Assembly: GCA_030831585.1 (NCBI GenBank)
Contig: JAURKV010000087.1
Location: 1 to 48,707 of the forward strand
Direction: 5' to 3'
Length of the DNA stretch: 48,707 nucleotides
DNA from: Ramlibacter sp.
Lineage (GTDB): Bacteria; Pseudomonadota; Gammaproteobacteria; Burkholderiales; Burkholderiaceae_C
A program made the translations under genes and the position numbers. Positions within the stretch are counted from its first letter, which is position 1, and each line of letters begins with the position of its first letter. Below the pieces are notes generated by a model, which worked only from the letters and a program-made list of their open reading frames with translations, made no database searches and was not told the DNA's origin. Shown here one piece after another: positions 35,951 through 45,100 of this stretch.

Positions 35951-37133
35951 GCGAGCATTTTTGGGCAGGTGGGCGTCGACGGCCATTGTAGGGAGCGCCC
36001 TGCTGGCGCTGGCCTCCTGCGGCGGCGTGCCCCTGTTGCCGTCACAGCCAAGGCCGGCGGCTCCACCCGCGGCACCGACCCCCGCCGGTGCCCTGCCATC
36101 CCCCGAGGCGCTCCCTGCCGACACCGCCCCCCTGCCACCGCCGATCACCCAGGGCAAGAGCCGCTGGGTGCCGGTGCGCTGGCAAGAGCTCCCGGGCCTG
36201 GCCGACGACGCGCTGCACGAGGCCTGGAATGCCTGGCTCAAGTCCTGCGAGCGCCCGACGCCCCCCTGGACGGCGCTGTGCCCGCAGGTTCGACAGCTGG
36301 CCATCGCCACCCCCGCCGAGCAGCGCGCTTGGATGCTGCAGGCCCTGCGGCCGCACCGGGTCGAGCCGCTTCAGGATCCGGACCCGGGCCTGCTCACCGC
36401 CTACTACGAGCCGGTGATGGAGGCCTCGCGCCAGCCCACCGCGCGGCATCGGGTCCCGCTGTACCGTCCGCCGGCCGACCTGGCCCGGCGCAAGCCCTGG
36501 TTCACCCGGCAAGAGATGGAGACGCTGCCCGAGGCCCAGGCCGCGCTGCGCGGCCGCGAGATCGTCTGGCTGGCTGACCCCATTGACGCGTTGGTGCTGC
36601 AGATTCAAGGCTCAGGGCGGATGCGCATCACCGAGCCCGACGGCCGGCAGGTGACGGTTCGTCTGGCCTACGCGGCAACCAACGACCAGCCCTACCGCAG
36701 CGTGGGCACCTGGCTGCTGCGGCAGGGCCTGGTGCGCGACGCCTCCTGGCCCGGCATCAAGGCCTGGGTGCAGGCCAACCCTGCGAGGGTGCAGGAAATG
36801 TTGTGGTCTAACCCGCGCATGGTGTTTTTCCGCGAGGAGCCGCTCGATGGCCTAGCCGCGCAATTGGGCCCGCGCGGCGCGCAGGGTGTGGCGCTCACGC
36901 CGGGCCGCTCCATCGCGGTGGACAAGGACAGCATTCCCTTCGGCGCCCCGGTGTGGCTGGTATCCCCAGGTCCCACTGCGAACCTGCAGCGCCTGGTGCT
37001 GGCGCAGGACACCGGCAGCGCCATCGTCGGTGCGGTACGGGCCGATTACTTCATGGGCTGGGGCGCTGAGGCCGGCGAACTGGCGGGGCGGCTCAAGCAG
37101 CCGCTCAAACTGTGGGTGCTGTGGCCGCGGTGA
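35949..37133 (+). CDS. mltA: Membrane-bound lytic murein transglycosylase A
   Basis: A 394-residue outer-membrane lipoprotein that cleaves peptidoglycan glycan strands to 1,6-anhydro products. The signal peptide ends with LASC, so the Cys near residue 24 would be lipidated; a Pro/Ala-rich tether follows to about residue 60. The MltA domain contains GLLTAYYEP and LVLQIQGSG, and the C-terminal 3D domain has AQDTGSAIVGAVRAD, whose Asp is the expected catalytic acid. Length is close to family members (365-400). The ATG at 35949 gives a normal lipoprotein signal; AGGAG lies just before it but spaced only one base, so an upstream start is not excluded. Confidence 0.93.
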   Translation: MRAFLGRWASTAIVGSALLALASCGGVPLLPSQPRPAAPPAAPTPAGALPSPEALPADTAPLPPPITQGKSRWVPVRWQELPGLADDALHEAWNAWLKSCERPTPPWTALCPQVRQLAIATPAEQRAWMLQALRPHRVEPLQDPDPGLLTAYYEPVMEASRQPTARHRVPLYRPPADLARRKPWFTRQEMETLPEAQAALRGREIVWLADPIDALVLQIQGSGRMRITEPDGRQVTVRLAYAATNDQPYRSVGTWLLRQGLVRDASWPGIKAWVQANPARVQEMLWSNPRMVFFREEPLDGLAAQLGPRGAQGVALTPGRSIAVDKDSIPFGAPVWLVSPGPTANLQRLVLAQDTGSAIVGAVRADYFMGWGAEAGELAGRLKQPLKLWVLWPR

Positions 37134-37267
37134 GGAATGCCGTTCGCTCAGCGCGGATCGGCCATCAGGCGGGCCATGTGGTCCTTCCCGACACGGACGC
37201 CACGGGCCCCACTTCATTCCACAGCTTGGGCCAGCACTTCACATGAGCGCCTCCAGCTCTACAGCGT

Positions 37268-37354
37268 ATGCTTGATGAGCTCTCTTATCCCCTTATCTTG
37301 GCCGTGACGGCGGCCACCTGCGTAGCTCGTTACTCGTTTGACCGCTACAAATAG
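37268..37354 (+). other. Orphan 28-codon hydrophobic frame upstream of the island operon
   Basis: A short frame starting MLDELSYPLILA and ending in DRYK, with a hydrophobic middle. It could be the remnant 3' end of a transporter gene broken when the island formed, a small membrane peptide, or chance. No Shine-Dalgarno is visible. The remaining 232-base gap holds nothing else I can name. Confidence 0.2.
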
Positions 37355-37365
37355 CCCAAGACGTT

Positions 37366-38763
37366 ATGGACACCATGGGTAGTCTCAAGCTTGCCAACAT
37401 GAATCACACCCCTACCTTGTCCAAGTTGGCTGACTTAGCGCACGACTATCAATTGGCAAACGCTCCGCCAATCGTGACCGCTCGGATGCGCAACTTGCTA
37501 CTCGATACCCTAGGCTGCAGCATTGCTGGACGTCACCACGAGGCCGTGCAGAAGGCCTGTGTCGCCGCGCAAGCCTTGGGCATGGACTCGCAAGTCGTGG
37601 GTTTGGGCAGCTTGCGCCGCCTGAGCCTTATGGGTGCCATGCTTGAGAGCGGTGCAGCCATCCGCGCGCTCGACTTCAATGACTTTTACTGGGGCCCTGG
37701 CATCGGCGGGCATCCCAGTGATTTGTTCGGAATCGCCTTGCCCCTGGCTCAATCTCAATCCTCGACATTGGGTGAGCTGTTGGAAGCCACGCTGGTGGGC
37801 TATGGCTTGTATCTGCGACTTCTTGATGTGATGGCCCCCCACGGGGCTTTCGATCACACCACCGCCATGACGTTGGGCTCAGCAGCCATCAGCGCACGTC
37901 TATTCAAAGCCGATCGCAACACGATGCTGCACACGCTCGCCATGGCCCTGGTGCGTGGCCCGGCTATGTGCGCCATGCGGCAAGGGGCGATCAGCGAGGC
38001 AAAAGCCACAGCGCCCGCAGTGGCGGGGATCAGCGGCTATCTGGCGGCCCAACTGGCGATGGCAGGTTTGATTGGGCCGGTTGCTGCGGTCATGGGCAAG
38101 AATGGACTGCAGGCCTTTGTCGCCGAAGGTGCGGACCTGAGTGATTTGATCCGCCAACCTTTGCTGGACCATCATCTCGACGCGGTCAGTATCAAACGCT
38201 ATCCCTGTATTGGCACTGCTCAAGCCACCGTATCCGCTGCACAGGCGCTTCATGCACCGCTGCAAGAGGCCGCGTCACCCATCGAGTCGGTGCAGGTCCA
38301 TTTAGGCGACAGCCCACTCATCCGGCACCAATGTTCGTCGGCCTATTTGCATCCAAACGATAGAGAAACGGCTGATCACAGCTTTTTCTCGCTGATTTCC
38401 ATGACTTTGCTCGAGGGCACACTGACCCCCGATCAGTTCGATCGACGCCGATATCTCGATGCGGATGTGAAAGCCGTGTCGGAACAGTTGCATTTCCACT
38501 TTGACCTGGCGGGCGCAGAGCAGGGTTTGTTTTCAGCCCGAATCGAAGTGCGTTTGGAAAATGGAAAAAGTTTTCAAAGCCAAGCCCTTCATCCCCCGGG
38601 GCATCCCTTGCGCCCGCTGAGCGCGGAAGATTTGTCCCGCAAATTTTTTGACTGCGCCCTGCCCCACATGAGCCAAGAGAGGGCGCAAGGCTTGCTAGAG
38701 AACTGCCTGCAGGCCCCTTTGCATACACCGATATCAACCGTTTTGAGACCCCTGCAGAATTGA
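37366..38763 (+). CDS. MmgE/PrpD family protein (first copy)
   Basis: A 465-residue MmgE/PrpD-fold protein. Characterised relatives act on small di- or tricarboxylates: 2-methylcitrate dehydratase, cis-aconitate decarboxylase and iminodisuccinate epimerase. The N-terminal helical domain has the active-site Asp/His region as ALDFNDFYWG...GGHPSD (D103, D106, H116), and the KRYPCIGTAQ segment (K277, C281) corresponds to the conserved Lys-containing loop. The family's usual DDTH pattern is altered to NDFY, so the substrate may differ from the known enzymes. It is the first gene of the island operon; the SDR gene follows after 24 bases. The ATG at 37366 is chosen; in-frame Met codons at 37375 and 37399 are alternatives and none has a strong Shine-Dalgarno. 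Confidence 0.88.
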   Translation: MDTMGSLKLANMNHTPTLSKLADLAHDYQLANAPPIVTARMRNLLLDTLGCSIAGRHHEAVQKACVAAQALGMDSQVVGLGSLRRLSLMGAMLESGAAIRALDFNDFYWGPGIGGHPSDLFGIALPLAQSQSSTLGELLEATLVGYGLYLRLLDVMAPHGAFDHTTAMTLGSAAISARLFKADRNTMLHTLAMALVRGPAMCAMRQGAISEAKATAPAVAGISGYLAAQLAMAGLIGPVAAVMGKNGLQAFVAEGADLSDLIRQPLLDHHLDAVSIKRYPCIGTAQATVSAAQALHAPLQEAASPIESVQVHLGDSPLIRHQCSSAYLHPNDRETADHSFFSLISMTLLEGTLTPDQFDRRRYLDADVKAVSEQLHFHFDLAGAEQGLFSARIEVRLENGKSFQSQALHPPGHPLRPLSAEDLSRKFFDCALPHMSQERAQGLLENCLQAPLHTPISTVLRPLQN

Positions 38764-38787
38764 AATTCTCGAAAGAAGAAAGTCACC

Positions 38788-39549
38788 ATGAGCACCCATG
38801 ATCTAACCGGGCGCGTCGCGCTGGTCACCGGCAGCGCAAGACGTATTGGGCGATCCATCGCGCTTGCCCTTGCACAACGTGGCGCCCATGTGCTGGTCCA
38901 CTCACAAACTGATCGCACCTCGGCTGAAGAGACGGCCCGTCAAATCCGTGCACTGGGTGTTGAGGCACAAGTTTTCTTGGCCGACATCACCCAACCGGAA
39001 CAAGTGCAAGCCCTGGTGCAACACGCCGTTGACACATGGGGACGCCTCGACATTCTTGTCAACAGCGCCGCCATCCGACGGCCCGTCAAATTCGAAGACC
39101 TCACCTTCGCAGAGTGGCGACTCATCATGTCGATCATTTTGGATGGCACTTTTTTGTGCTGTCATGCCGCCGCTCCCCATCTGCGGCGCAGCGGTCACGG
39201 GCGGATCGTCAACATTGGCGGCATCACCAGCCAAATCGGAGCGCACGGGCGCGCTCATGTGGTGGCCGCTAAAGCCGGCGTGGTAGGCCTCACGAAAGCC
39301 TTGGCGCTGGACTTGGGTGATTCACAAGTCACGGTCAATTGCGTGGCGCCGGGGATGGTTGAGTCTCCCGAAGATGATGCGGTGTCGACACAGTTTCGGC
39401 GGCAGCACACCCCCTTGGAGAAAATTCCTCTCGGGCGGGCTGGAACTCCGGACGATGTGGGTCGTGCTGTCGCCGTCCTGTGCTCGGACGAATTAGCCTA
39501 TGTCACAGGGCAAACCTTGCACCTCAATGGAGGTGTCTTCCTGTGGTGA
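38788..39549 (+). CDS. SDR-fold protein lacking most of the catalytic tetrad
   Basis: A 253-residue Rossmann-fold protein of the classical short-chain dehydrogenase/reductase family. The cofactor region is intact (TGSARRIG near 15-22, ADIT near 65, NSAA near 92), and the PGMVESP and LNGG segments are normal. The tetrad is not: aligned without gaps to E. coli FabG, the Asn is I117, the Ser is G145 and the Tyr is V158; only the Lys remains (K162 in VVAAKAG). Other SDR proteins with a RAHVV.AKAG motif exist as I recall, so this may be a real subfamily. It may bind NAD(P) without reduction, or use other chemistry. It lies between two MmgE/PrpD genes and its stop overlaps the start of the second. 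Confidence 0.9.
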   Translation: MSTHDLTGRVALVTGSARRIGRSIALALAQRGAHVLVHSQTDRTSAEETARQIRALGVEAQVFLADITQPEQVQALVQHAVDTWGRLDILVNSAAIRRPVKFEDLTFAEWRLIMSIILDGTFLCCHAAAPHLRRSGHGRIVNIGGITSQIGAHGRAHVVAAKAGVVGLTKALALDLGDSQVTVNCVAPGMVESPEDDAVSTQFRRQHTPLEKIPLGRAGTPDDVGRAVAVLCSDELAYVTGQTLHLNGGVFLW

Positions 39550-40907
39550 CAGCCACCCTGGCGGAGCACATGGCCAGCAGTGCTCAGCGCGAGCTACCGG
39601 CTGAAGTGGTCGAAAAGACGGCTCTACATATCCTTGACACCGTCGCTGCGATGGTCTCGGGCACCCGACTCGAAGGCGGCGTGCAAGCGCTCAAATGGGT
39701 CGCTCAGCAAGGTGGCAGGCCCGATGCCCTGGTTGTGGGGTCCGAGTGCCGCAGCTCAGCCGCGGACGCTGCCCTCGCCAACGGGATGTTGGCACATGCG
39801 GATGAAACTGATGACTCGCATGCCCTCTCACTCACCCATCCAGGCTGCGCCATCGTTCCCGCAGCACTTGCCGTCGGGGATTGGCGCGATGTCTCGGGTC
39901 AGGCCCTGCTACGCGCCGTCACAGTCGGATATGACGTCGGCCCCCGCATCTCCATGGCGTTAGGAGCCGCCTCGTTTTTTGACGACCATCACAGCTCGCA
40001 CAGTGTGGGGGGCTTATTTGGAGCCACTGCAGCGGTTTCTTCGCTGATGGGTTTTTCAGCCCGTCAATGTGAATACATGCTGTCGTATGCGGTCCAGCAA
40101 GCCTCGGGCAACGCCTGTTGGAGACGCGATCCTGATCATGTAGAAAAGGCCTACGACTTCGGTGGGATGCCGGCCCACCATGCCGTGCTGGCGGGCACCA
40201 TGGTTGCATCCGGCATGACGGGTTCTCGGCAGCCAATTGAGGGTACCCCGGGCCTGCTGGCGGCGTATCCCAAACATGCCCGCCCGGCCTTGGCGACAGA
40301 AGCACTGGGTACGCGATACGAGGTGATGAGAACCGCGATCAAAAAATGGTGTGTCGGTTCGCCAATTCAGTCAGCCCTGGATTCCTTGCTGTACTTGATG
40401 CAAAACGAAGGCCTGCGCCATGAGCAGGTCGATCGCATCGTGGTCTCCTTGCCAGTGCAATCTGCGCCCGTGGTGGACCGGCGCGAGATGCCGGCAGTCA
40501 ATCTTCAATTTCAACTTTCTGTGTTGCTGCTCGATGGACATCTGAGCTTTGATTCCGGGCATAACCAGGCGCGCATGCATGAGGCCGTGGTTTTGGATCT
40601 GTGCGATCGCATCCAGATTGATCCACGTCCGGAACAAGCCTTTATTGACAACTCGCGCCAAGCCATCGTGACCGTGCATTGTCGTGATGGAAGCATAAAG
40701 AGCCATCACACCTTGCATGTTCGCGGCACCCCGGCAAACCCCATGACGCTGTCCGAAATTCAGGTCAAAGCGCAAGACTTGATGGCGCCCGTACTGGGTA
40801 CCGAGCGCAGTCAACAACTCATTAGCCAACTGATACAGTTGAATGAGTTACCCCATATCAGTGTCTTGCGTCCCTTGTTGAAGCCGGCATTTTCCCTTTC
40901 ACGTTGA
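39543..40907 (+). CDS. MmgE/PrpD family protein (second copy)
   Basis: A 454-residue MmgE/PrpD-fold protein, clearly different from the first copy and so not a recent duplication. The active-site region is more canonical: AHADETDDSHALSLTHPG gives D87, D90, D91 and H99. The helical and lid domains follow, with a KKWCVGS segment (about 262-268) in place of the usual Lys-loop. I chose the GTG at 39543, nine bases after a strong GGAGG (39529-39533); the GTG at 39546 is the other option. Either overlaps the SDR stop, which implies translational coupling. With two unlike paralogues in one operon, successive steps or a mixed oligomer are both possible. Confidence 0.88.
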   Translation: MVTATLAEHMASSAQRELPAEVVEKTALHILDTVAAMVSGTRLEGGVQALKWVAQQGGRPDALVVGSECRSSAADAALANGMLAHADETDDSHALSLTHPGCAIVPAALAVGDWRDVSGQALLRAVTVGYDVGPRISMALGAASFFDDHHSSHSVGGLFGATAAVSSLMGFSARQCEYMLSYAVQQASGNACWRRDPDHVEKAYDFGGMPAHHAVLAGTMVASGMTGSRQPIEGTPGLLAAYPKHARPALATEALGTRYEVMRTAIKKWCVGSPIQSALDSLLYLMQNEGLRHEQVDRIVVSLPVQSAPVVDRREMPAVNLQFQLSVLLLDGHLSFDSGHNQARMHEAVVLDLCDRIQIDPRPEQAFIDNSRQAIVTVHCRDGSIKSHHTLHVRGTPANPMTLSEIQVKAQDLMAPVLGTERSQQLISQLIQLNELPHISVLRPLLKPAFSLSR

Positions 40908-40917
40908 AAGTAAGACC

Positions 40918-41898
40918 ATGAAATCAGAACTGAATCGTCGCCAAGCGCTCTCTCTGACTTTGGGTGGACTCAGCCTGCCCTCCTGGGCACAAAGCACACG
41001 CTATCCGAATAAACCCATCCGACTGATTGTTCCGACCCCTCCCGGCGGCGGTGCCGACGCGTTTGCTCGGGTCGTCGGGCAACGTATGTCGGAGATTTTG
41101 GGTCAGCCGGTGGTGATTGAAAATCGTCCCGGGGTCGCAGGCAACCTGGCGGCTGAACAGGTCATGCGCATGCCGCCCGATGGCTACAGCCTGTTCGTTG
41201 GGGCCATTGCGACGCTGGCCATCTCGCCCGTGCTTTACGAGTCCCTCGCTTTCAATCCGATCAAAGACTTCACGCACATCACTCAGGGTGTTGTGCTGAG
41301 TAATCTCTTGGTGGCGCATCCCAGCGTGCCCGCAAACTCTGTGAAGGAGTTGATTGCCTTGGCCAAAGCCAAGCCAGGCACGATCAACTTCTCTTCATCT
41401 GGCAATGCCACAGCGGGGCACCTGGCGGGGGAGTTGTTCGGAGCGATGACTGAAACCAATATTGTTCATGTGCCGTACAAGGGCGGTGGTCCGGCATTGG
41501 CCGATTTGGTGGCCGGCCATGTCCAAATAAGTTTTGCCAGCCCACCCTCCGCGCTTCCCCTCGTCAAAGCGGGCAAGCTCAAAGTTTTGGGTGTGACCAC
41601 CGATAAACGTCAACTCAGCATGCCTGATGTGCCCACCATCGACGAGGCAGGTGTCCCCGGATATTTCGCCAACAATTGGTACTGCTTTGTCGGTCCAGCC
41701 GGAATGCCAAAAGACATCGTCGCCTTGCTCAATCGAGAGTTTCGTAACGCGATGCTCGACCCTAAGGTGATGAGCACGCTGTCCGGCCAAGGCATGGTGC
41801 CCGAACCCAGTAGTCCTGAGCAGTTGACTAAATTCATCAGCCAAGAGATTGAGAAGTGGGGAAAGATCGTTCGGGCCAGGAATATCAAGCCAGACTGA
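40918..41898 (+). CDS. Bug-family (TctC-like) periplasmic solute-binding protein
   Basis: A 326-residue exported binding protein of the Bug/tripartite tricarboxylate transporter receptor family, abundant in Burkholderiales. The signal peptide covers about 1-25 with an RR near residues 7-8 and cleavage probable near SWAQS. Family marks: YPNKPIRLIVPTPPGGGADAFAR (positions about 29-51), ENRPGVAGN, the PDGY motif, HVPYKGGGPAL (about 182-192) and DVPTIDEAG.PGY near 238-252. These proteins usually bind carboxylates, which fits the MmgE/PrpD enzymes upstream. No TctA/TctB membrane genes are here, which is common for orphan Bug proteins. It starts 10 bases after the second MmgE/PrpD gene and ends the operon. 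Confidence 0.94.
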   Translation: MKSELNRRQALSLTLGGLSLPSWAQSTRYPNKPIRLIVPTPPGGGADAFARVVGQRMSEILGQPVVIENRPGVAGNLAAEQVMRMPPDGYSLFVGAIATLAISPVLYESLAFNPIKDFTHITQGVVLSNLLVAHPSVPANSVKELIALAKAKPGTINFSSSGNATAGHLAGELFGAMTETNIVHVPYKGGGPALADLVAGHVQISFASPPSALPLVKAGKLKVLGVTTDKRQLSMPDVPTIDEAGVPGYFANNWYCFVGPAGMPKDIVALLNREFRNAMLDPKVMSTLSGQGMVPEPSSPEQLTKFISQEIEKWGKIVRARNIKPD

Positions 41899-42183
41899 AC
41901 GCTCCCCTGTTGGGCGTCCCCCTTGCTTGTCCAACGAGGCGGCTTTCAATCCATGTGCCGCGTATCGCGAATTTCCGTTCATACACGCGGCGTACTTTTC
42001 GCCGACCCCAGAAGCGCTACGTGGGGGCCCGACCGCGCGAACGTGCATTCATGGATGCAACAGGGGCAGTCCCTGCCGGAGTGAAAGATCACGCCCTTCT
42101 TTGGCGCACGCCGTCTACACTGCGCCAGACCATCCCGGTGGCCCGCACGCACGGTCCATCCCGCCGCGAAGGAGACCGACCCC
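41899..42183. other. Non-coding stretch between the island operon and the core chromosome
   Basis: The 285 bases carry no supported gene. GC rises along it, so the right edge of the lower-GC region is probably within it. It ends with a good Shine-Dalgarno (AAGGAG, about 42169-42174) for the oxidoreductase. TACACT at 42116-42121 could be a -10 box but has no matching -35. No repeat resembling an attachment site was seen. Confidence 0.4.
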
Positions 42184-45100
42184 ATGAACGCCCCTCTGCC
42201 TGAGCACATCCGCCAGGCCCTTGAGACCGTTTCCCTCGACGACAAGTACGCGCTTGACCACGGCCGCGCCTTCATGAGCGGGGTGCAGGCCCTGGTGAAA
42301 CTGCCCATGCTGCAGCGCCAGCGCGACGCGCTGGTGGGCAAGCGCACCGCGGGCTTCATCAGCGGCTACCGCGGCTCGCCGCTGGGCGGTTATGACCAGG
42401 CCCTGTGGAAGGCGCGCCAATATCTCAAGGCGCAGAACATCGTCTTTCAGCCCGGGGTGAACGAAGAGCTAGCCGCCACCGCGCTGTGGGGCACGCAGCA
42501 GCTGGGCTTTGCGCCCCGGGCGCAGCAAAAGTTTGATGGCGTCTTCGGCATCTGGTACGGCAAGGGCCCGGGCGTGGACCGCTGCTCCGACGTCTTCAAG
42601 CACGCCAACATGGCCGGCACCACGCCCTGGGGTGGGGTGATCGCGGTGGCCGGCGATGACCATGTGGCCAAGTCCTCCACTGCCGCGCACCAAAGCGACC
42701 ACATCTTCAAGGCCTGCGGCTTTCCGGTCTTCTTTCCGTCTTCGGTGCAGGAGATTCTTGACCTGGGCCTGCACGCCTTCGCCATGAGCCGCTACGCCGG
42801 CGTGTGGACCGGCATGAAGACCATTCAGGAGATCGTCGAGTCCAGCACCGCCGCCACCATCGACCCGCAGCGGGTGAAGATCGTCCTGCCCGAAGACTTC
42901 GCCATGCCGGCTGGCGGCGTGCATATCCGCTGGCCCGATACGCCGCTGGAGCAGGAGGCGCGCCTTTTTGACTACAAGTGGTACGCGGCCCTGGCCTATG
43001 TGCGCGCCAACCGCCTCAATCACAACGTGATCGAGGGGCCGAACGACTGCTTCGGCCTCATCGCCAGCGGCAAGGCCTACAACGATACCCGCCAGGCCCT
43101 GATGGACCTGGGCCTGCCAGACGCCGAGTGCCAGCGCCTGGGCATCCGCCTGCACAAGGTGTCGGTGGTCTGGCCGCTGGAGGCACAGACCACTCGTGAG
43201 TTCGCCACCGGTCTGCGCGAGATTCTGGTCGTGGAGGAAAAGCGCCAGGTCATCGAGTACCAGCTGAAAGAAGAGCTCTACAACTGGCGTGACGATGTGC
43301 GGCCCCACGTGCTGGGCAAGTTCGACGAGGTCGAAGGCGACTACTCCGGCGGCGAATGGTCCATGCCCAACCCGACGGCCAACACCCTGCTGCGGGCCAA
43401 TGCCGACCTGTCCCCGGCACTGATCGCCCGGGCCATTGCCCGGCGGCTCAAGAAGCTGGGCGTGGACGCGGATACCGCCGCACGGCTTGACGCCCGTATG
43501 GCCGTGCTCGACGCGGCCGAGAAGTCGCTGCGGGTGATGGAGGTACAGGGCGACCGCACGCCCTGGTTCTGCTCGGGCTGCCCGCACAACACCTCGACCC
43601 GGGTCCCCGAGGGCTCGCGCGCCATGGCCGGCATCGGCTGCCATTACATGGCCCTGTGGATGGACCGCGCCACTCTGGGCTTTACCCAGATGGGGGGTGA
43701 GGGCGTGCCCTGGGTCGGCCAGGCCCCTTTCACCGACGAGAAGCATGTGTTCGCCAACATCGGCGACGGCACCTATTTCCACAGCGGCCTGCTGGCGATC
43801 CGCCAGTCCATCGCTGCCGGGGTGAACATCACCTACAAGCTCCTCTACAACGACGCGGTGGCCATGACGGGCGGCCAGCCCGTGGGCGAGCGGCCCGAGG
43901 GCCACAGCGTGGTGCAAATTGCCACCGCCCTGGTGGCCGAGGGCGCGAGCCGGCTGGTGGTCGTCACCGACGAGCCGGACAAGTACGACGGCGCGCACGA
44001 CCTCCCGGGGCTCGAGGCCGTTGGCCCGCACGCACTGCGCCGCCTGCCCGAAGGGGTCGACGTTTTCCACCGCGACGACCTCGATCGCGTTCAGCGCGAG
44101 CTGCGCGAGATCCCAGGCGTCACGGTCATCGTCTACGACCAGACCTGCGCCACCGAAAAGCGCCGTCGCCGCAAGCGCGGCACGATGGTCGACCCTGCGG
44201 TGCGCGTCGTGATCAACGAGGCGGTGTGTGAGGGCTGCGGCGATTGCGGCGAGCAATCCAACTGCCTGTCGGTCGAGCCGCTGGAAACCCCCCTGGGCCG
44301 CAAGCGCACCATCAACCAGAGCAGCTGCAACAAGGACATGAGCTGCCTCAAGGGCTTTTGCCCCAGCTTCGTCACGGTGCAGGGTGGGGCGCTCAAGAAA
44401 AAACCCAAGTCGCAGGCGCCTGACCCCGCCAGCTTCGGCCCCCTGCCCGAGCCCAACCTGCCCACCCTGGAGGGCAGCGCCTATGGCATTGTGGTCGCCG
44501 GCGTCGGCGGCACCGGCGTGATCACCATCGGCCAGTTGTTGGGAATGGCCGCGCACCTGGAGGGCAAGGGCGTGGTCACCCAGGACGCGGCTGGCCTGGC
44601 GCAAAAGGGCGGCGCGACCTGGAGCCATGTGCTGATCGGCCAGCAGCCGGAGCACATCCTCACCACCCGGGTGGGGCTGGCAGCGGCCGATCTCATCATC
44701 GGCTGCGACCCCATCGTCACCGCCGGTAAGGAAACGGCTCAGCGCATCCGGCACGGTCGCACCCGGGTCGCGCTCAACGCCCACGGCACGCCCACCGCCG
44801 CCTTCGTGCACCAGCCCGATTGGGCCGACCCGGCCTCGGCTTGCACCGGCGCGCTGACCGGACTGGTGGGTGCGGATCGGCTGGGCCTGCTGCAGGCCGA
44901 GCAGATCGCCACCCGCTTGCTGGGTGACAGCCTGTTCACCAACCCGGTCATGCTGGGCTACGCCTGGCAGCGCGGCTGGATTCCGCTTGGCGAGGCGGCG
45001 CTGCTGCGCGCCATGGAGCTCAACGAGGTGGCGGTGGCGGCCAACAAGGCGGCCTTCCTCTGGGGGCGCCTGGCGGCTCACGACCCGGCGGCGGTGGACT

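Larger units (their letters stand above)
37134..42183 (+). other. Lower-GC region, candidate genomic island with a carboxylate-catabolism-like operon
   Basis: Between mltA and the indolepyruvate oxidoreductase, base composition and codon choice change. One hand-counted line (38341-38400) has 27 G+C of 60, whereas core lines such as 36121-36180 are far richer. The region carries four same-strand genes (MmgE/PrpD, SDR-fold, MmgE/PrpD, Bug-type binding protein). The edges lie somewhere in the flanking non-coding stretches 37134-37365 and 41899-42183. No integrase, tRNA, insertion sequence or flanking direct repeat was found, so the mode of entry is unknown. Confidence 0.6.

Noticed and set aside
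37134-42183. Integrase, insertion sequence or tRNA attachment site for the lower-GC region
   Set aside because: No transposase or integrase frame, tRNA gene or flanking direct repeat was found on reading both edges.
41849-42203. Two overlapping short plus-strand frames (112 and 115 codons) before the oxidoreductase
   Set aside because: Neither has a family match, and both overlap the Bug gene end and the oxidoreductase start region; composition looks random.
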